Below, in pieces: positions 59,715-64,000 of a stretch of DNA of 64,000 nucleotides (position 1 is its first letter; the number at the start of each line of letters is the position of its first letter). The notes under the pieces are model-generated. The model was not told where the DNA came from. It saw only the letters and a list, made by a program, of their open reading frames with translations, and did no database searches. The position numbers and the translations under genes are program-made. Source of the stretch: Anisus vortex (lineage: Eukaryota > Mollusca > Gastropoda > Planorbidae); contig OX421500.1 in NCBI GenBank assembly GCA_949126835.1, positions 29,491,991 to 29,555,990 of the forward strand, given 5' to 3'.

Positions 59715-60234
59715 GTAGGTTTTATCTTTTATCTTTAGTTTGTGTAGATACGTTTTTTACAGTATTAGATGATCTTATAAATGAAACAATACTAATAGTA
59801 GAACAAACAATTATAATAAAGATGGGTATTATCATTGAATAGATGTTCATAAATATGCTAAAAAAAAGTTCACGAATAAGTCATAATTATTAATTAAAAG
59901 ATCCGTTCGATATTTATTAATTACTGTAACATTGTTCAATGTTATAGGTGCAAAATACAATTTAAAAAAATAAACAGGGTGCCATAAATCCAATTAGAAA
60001 TATTATTGCTTATAGAAAAATACAGTTGATTCTAATGATGTAACAATTATTGATGCATGAAAAGGAAAACATAAAGCAATAATTATTTCAATAGATAGAA
60101 GTGTTACCAAATAACATGTTTGTAAAAAGAGCTATGTTTCTAGCTGATTAAATAGATACATGTAAATAGAAAACAAGGTTAAATATACGTAATCATTAAC
60201 GTAATCCAGAAAATTTAAACATGTTAATAATAAA
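59715..60234 (-). pseudogene. 7TM receptor pseudogene, truncated by a SINE
   Basis: Minus-strand frames align with receptor 1: LVTLLSIEIIIALCFPFHAS (TM3 end; ERM is mutated to EII), then FMNIYSMIIPIFIIIICS (TM5) and RSSNTVKN (loop 3 start). Stops and shifts interrupt it. The 5' part (TM1-TM2) is cut at 60234, exactly where the SINE begins, and the sequence stops in loop 3, so TM6 and TM7 are absent. Confidence 0.8.
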
Positions 60235-60510
60235 GGGGGCACGGTAGCCGTGCGGCAGCGCGTTCGACTGGCCAACCGAAGGTCCCGGGTTCGAACCTTG
60301 GTGCAGGCTAGGATATTTTGCCAGGGACTGGAGGGTGTCCCTGAGCTACCTAGCTCTGATGGGTACCCGCATTAGTTGGGGTAAAGTAAAGGCGATTGTG
60401 CATAGTGCTGGTCACACAATCAACTAGTATGCGTAGCCAGAGAAACTGGTGTACGCTGCTTCATCGGCCCTATGGATCAGTCCGGTCCGACGGGTACTTT
60501 ACTTTTACCT
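60235..60510 (+). mobile_element. tRNA-derived SINE, copy B
   Basis: The head GGGGGCACGGTAGCCGTGCGG includes an A box (TAGCCGTGCGG), and GGTTCGAACC is a perfect B box, so a Pol III internal promoter is present. The body and the GACGGGTACTTTACTTTTAC end match copy A. Confidence 0.85.
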
Positions 60511-62204
60511 GTCAAACCAAGAATCACAGGTAAGACGCAATTGATGAACGAATTCAAAGCTAGAGAAACATATCTAGTTTACAAATGTTGTTGTCCATTT
60601 GTGATGCTATCAAATGATTCTGAATTGATGATTAGGAATTGTTGTTCACTAGAGTTGATTGCTGTGGCCTTTTGGGGTCTCTAACAAGATTAACGCCACA
60701 TGAAATTAAGGAAGATTTCATATATAATCTACTGTGATAAAGATTAGTCTTCGCTTAGCCATCTCCTGTACAAATTTGATTACAATTATAGCCACTACTG
60801 AGTGAATGATTGAATGCACATTTTTACCTATCATTCATCATTTAGCTCTTGCACATGTAACATATTTTATGCATTTCTAAATTGCGTATTCGTTTTCAGT
60901 ATTCATTTTATGCTTACATGCATATCAATATTATCCATTGATATTGCCATTATCGTTTTTAATGTTATTATTTATTGATATCATTATTATGCTTGCACTT
61001 ACATTGGTATATACCATCTTGCGGGCTGGCGTGTAGCCTACACCCCCCTGGAGATCATACCACACACACGTGCGGAACACGCCAAGGTCAAACATGTCGC
61101 AATCATGCTTGGATTCGCCATCCCTGACCTTCGGTAAAGCCTCATTGACTATGGATATACTTCAACAGTACGAACCATGTCTTTGTCTCGGTGTTTTCAA
61201 AAGTCTTTATTCATTGAAATTGCATTGACAATATCAGAAGTCAAATTCACGTCAATTTTAACTAAGGACAAAGGAAAGAAAACAAATGTGTACATTTTTA
61301 CAAAAACAAAAGGGATAGAAGACCGTAAAGAGATTTGTATTTAATAATTTTGTGGTTATGTCCCTTATTAGGAAATTAGAAAATGTTTAGCTTAGAAAAA
61401 GTTCGTATTCGTATTTTATCATTTTACACTGAGAGAGGATAGAAGAACATGAATTTAAGTTTTACACATCCACAGGATAGAAGACAAAAAAATGAGTATT
61501 TTAATGTATTTCTTTATAATTAATATATGCATGTCTTGTAATTCTAGTCATTTTGAAATAATACATTCATTTTTCTTTCATCCAGTACTATAATATTGAA
61601 ATCATTCCACCATTTTAAAAGACGTAAATGATAGAAGACCAAATTTTTTTCATTTTTACACATCAAATGGATAGAAGACATCGGAGAGATTTGTGTTAAA
61701 CATGTTTATGATTGTGTCCCTTGTTGGGGTTTAAATGTTGCTTTTTATTATTAAAATTGATTATTTATGGTAAGTAGACACTTCTCAAAGTAGGTTAGCG
61801 TTTATAAAAAGTTATTTGTAGGGTTTAGGGAAGGAGAAGGTAGGTGTATATTGGTATATCGCTTAATATATGGAGGTTTCCAACTGTTCCCCTTCCAGTT
61901 GGAAGACATTTAGAGTTGCTTAAGACGGGGGTCGGGGGCGGCGCGGCTTCTCTAGCTTTCCTTCCTTCCCGCCGCGGGTCCCATGACGCTTGGTCTTTAC
62001 CTTACGCTGTCTGGGTACTCATGGCGGACGAGGGGGTGGCGGCTGATATTGTTATACCGCGGCTTACACCTCGCTGCAAATTTACCGTGGAATTAGTAAC
62101 TTTCTTCGCAGTGTAAATAATTCTGAGGTGGAAAATTGTATAGGCTACTCGCATATTTTGAATTCCAAGTGTAAATTCAATAGTTGTAAGAAAGGAAGGA
62201 TAGT
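60511..62204. other. Mostly gene-free; GC-rich block at 61920-62090
   Basis: A GC- and CpG-rich island at 61920-62090 contains ATGGCGGACGAGGGGGTGG. The 90-residue frame across it shows no domain. It may be LINE 5' UTR or an old promoter. Confidence 0.35.
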
Positions 62205-62302
62205 AATGGGCCGTATTGCTGCTGAGAGTTAACAACCTGGCCCCTTATACAAGTCAATATTTAAAGTCAGTCATAAAACTCTCAGCAGCAACACGGCCCA
62301 TT
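62205..62302. repeat. Perfect-length hairpin, 26 bp arms
   Basis: Arms 62205-62230 and 62277-62302 (AATGGGCCGTATTGCTGCTG onward) are inverted with one mismatch, with a 46 bp loop. Confidence 0.9.
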
Positions 62303-62619
62303 AGAAGGCAAAAGAAGAACAACAGAAAATAGCAGGGGAGGGTGGTCGTGTTGCTATGGTTCAATGAACCATGCCAAGGACAGGGGGTAGGGAGGTGGAG
62401 GAGGAAATAGAGTTCAGGAAGGAGAAGGTGAAAGGGGGGACTACTGTTTGTGCAACGAAGAAGAGGTTTAAAGTTGTGTCCCTTTAAGAAAATAAAAAAG
62501 GGCGTAGGGTGTTTAAAATCTGTCCGTATCTAATTTGTGTTTTATTTGGGGTATTGTCCAGTTGCTTAGTGGATTTAGTTAACCGTTTATTTATCCATGT
62601 CAATTTCTAAGCTGGGTGG
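62303..62619. other. Purine-rich gene-free stretch
   Basis: G/A-rich, with no motif. Confidence 0.35.
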
Positions 62620-63740
62620 GGTCTTATCTAAGTCTGTCTTGTCTACTTCTTCTTCTGCCTCTGTTCTTTCGGCCCATGAGGTTTGCTTGGTTGTTGGATC
62701 TTATTTTCAAAGGTCTCATTTAAGTTCTCCTTATCTGCTTTGTCTGATTTCCCTTTGTCTTTCTTTCGGATAGTAGGGTTTCCGCTCATGAAAAGTATAT
62801 TATTCGAGTCTACCCCTTCTGGGATGTTTGAGCAGTCTATTTCCTAATCTGATATTAGGGGTTTTCTTCCTGTCATCATTTCGTATTCTACAGCAGTGGA
62901 GTGGTTCTCTTGTTGACCGAGGGCCTGCGTTCCTTGCAGGGCAGGGGTTAAGGTGATTTATGTTTTTCGTTGGTTAGGGTGCCTTGGTGCGGTAGAGGCA
63001 GACTGTAGGGGGAGGGCAGACGTCTGTCCAGCTTGGGGGGGATGTTGATGCCCATCAGTGGTCGAGGAGGACCCTGGGATCGGGCTGCCGCCGTGGCGTA
63101 GGTCCTTCTGGCCGCCTGGGGACATTGGTTGGGCCAGTGGGTGTCGAGTCTGCACCGGTAGCACTTCTGGCGTCTACCGGGGACTGTCACGAGAACTCTA
63201 TACATACGGGGGTCCCCCTCGTATTCCACTGTCAGATAGTGGGGGATTTCTCTGTCTTTTCTTATTTTAATTTGGCTTGACCTTTAATCGGCGGGTCCTG
63301 GTGGCCGCTCTACTTTGATTTCTGTGCCCGGTTCAGCGAGGTCATGAAATATATTTTCCACGAAACTTTGTTTGATTGTGGCTGTCAGCCAATGTAATGT
63401 TATTTTGACTATGTCTGCCTCGATTGGCTTGGCGGTAATTAGGAGTTTTGCTGTCACTCCCAAAGGTGTTATCCACTGTCCTTGTTCTTGCTTCTGGTGT
63501 GGTCTTAAGAAACCAGGTCATGGGGTTCTCTAATCTGTAGAGTATAAATACTTCTTCGGCTTTAAGATTTAGGGTTGTTAGGACGTTAATCATCGTGCTT
63601 TGTCTGGCAGTGTTTGGGCCGCTTAGTGTCAGTCTGAGCGTGTCTGGCGTATGGGTCAGACCTTGCTCTAGCGCCTCTTTCGAGGCTTTGTAATGTCTTT
63701 GTCTCGGTAGGCCTTCATTGAATATGGTATCGACACTGCG
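62620..63740 (-). pseudogene. LINE ORF1-type protein with CCHC knuckle (broken)
   Basis: Minus-strand frames give TLRLTLSGPNTARQSTMINV, AEEVFILYRLENPMTWF, then after a frameshift QGQWITPLGVTAKLLIT, a stop near 63280, and IPHYLTVEYEGDPRMYRVLV with the zinc knuckle CYRCRLDTHWPNQC (CX2CX4HX4C). A lysine-rich tail follows to about 62620. The layout (RRM-like region, then a knuckle, then a basic tail) is that of LINE ORF1 RNA-binding proteins. No ORF2 follows downstream, so this is a partial copy. Confidence 0.65.
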
Positions 63741-64000
63741 CTAAGTTACCTACACTAGATCATAAGCAAGTAATAAGAAAAAAAAAAGTAATTCTTTTAT
63801 AGTTTTTGAATTTTTAAATAATATTTACTGGTTCTTTCTAAAACAATTATAATAATCTCCGTTCTATAAATCCTCCAAACAGTTTCAAATAGGCCCATAA
63901 ACTGGAAACAAATAATTAAAAGGAAGAAAAGAAACACATCAGTTCTGAAACTTATTTTTGAATGTTATTCCATGTCTTGAAGTAACAGGATTTGTGGAAG
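63741..64000. other. Gene-free AT-rich end
   Basis: Nothing recognised. Confidence 0.3.

Noticed and set aside
60235..60300. A genuine tRNA gene
   Set aside because: A and B boxes are present, but the head is followed by a SINE body shared with 35940-36213 and no proper acceptor-stem closure is seen.

Overview
This 64 kb window is AT-rich animal nuclear DNA with very low gene density, many simple-sequence runs and many decayed transposons. It contains a secreted fibrinogen-domain gene, a small family of intron-poor peptide-type 7TM receptors, and LINE, hAT, piggyBac and pogo-like debris. This combination fits a heterobranch (pulmonate) snail of the Biomphalaria/Bulinus type. The genus is an inference; nothing in the window names the species.

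Only three genes look intact. Two are divergent class A-type 7TM receptors, at 14004-15065 (minus) and 36380-37357 (plus). They share motifs and both lack the usual TM3-ECL2 disulfide cysteines. The third is a four-exon fibrinogen-related gene on the minus strand (54632 to 52052). I assembled it by hand from a signal-peptide exon, two micro-exons and one exon carrying the whole fibrinogen domain, and all splice phases agree. Three further receptor relics lie at 21412-21960, 49190-49294 and 59715-60234.

Left part (1-20 kb): a broken LTR-retroelement gag-protease block (663-2563, minus); a TA-flanked pogo/Tc1-like element (3598-5025); piggyBac-like transposase debris (about 5690-6110); a MITE (6554-6990); a LINE tail inserted with an 11 bp target duplication (8158-8477); a pseudogene of a widespread invertebrate repeat-encoded protein, split by a LINE with a 12 bp target duplication (11552-13563); the first receptor; a decayed LINE RT (16640-17310); and a 37 bp minisatellite (19447-19835).

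Middle part (20-38 kb): a receptor pseudogene; a 66 bp minisatellite of about 24 copies (23003-24535); a 25-30 bp AT-rich satellite split by a LINE (13 bp target duplication); two 73 bp TTAA-flanked MITEs; LTR-like and SINE copies; a non-LTR fragment with an 11 bp target duplication whose 3' end matches that of the 8.2 kb LINE; the second receptor; and a hAT MITE with a perfect 8 bp target duplication.

Right part (38-64 kb): a 9.1 kb head-to-tail array of five 1.6-2.0 kb units (38046-47195), each carrying two perfect TGACGTCA palindromes and a TATAAAAA box; a LINE tail; a segment paralogous to 7.4-8.8 kb that ends in a receptor relic; a foldback-like structure with 209 bp inverted arms (49535-51619); the fibrinogen gene; RT debris; a receptor pseudogene cut by a tRNA-derived SINE; and a broken LINE ORF1 with a CCHC knuckle (63740-62620). 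The most unusual structures are the 9.1 kb array and the foldback-like pair.
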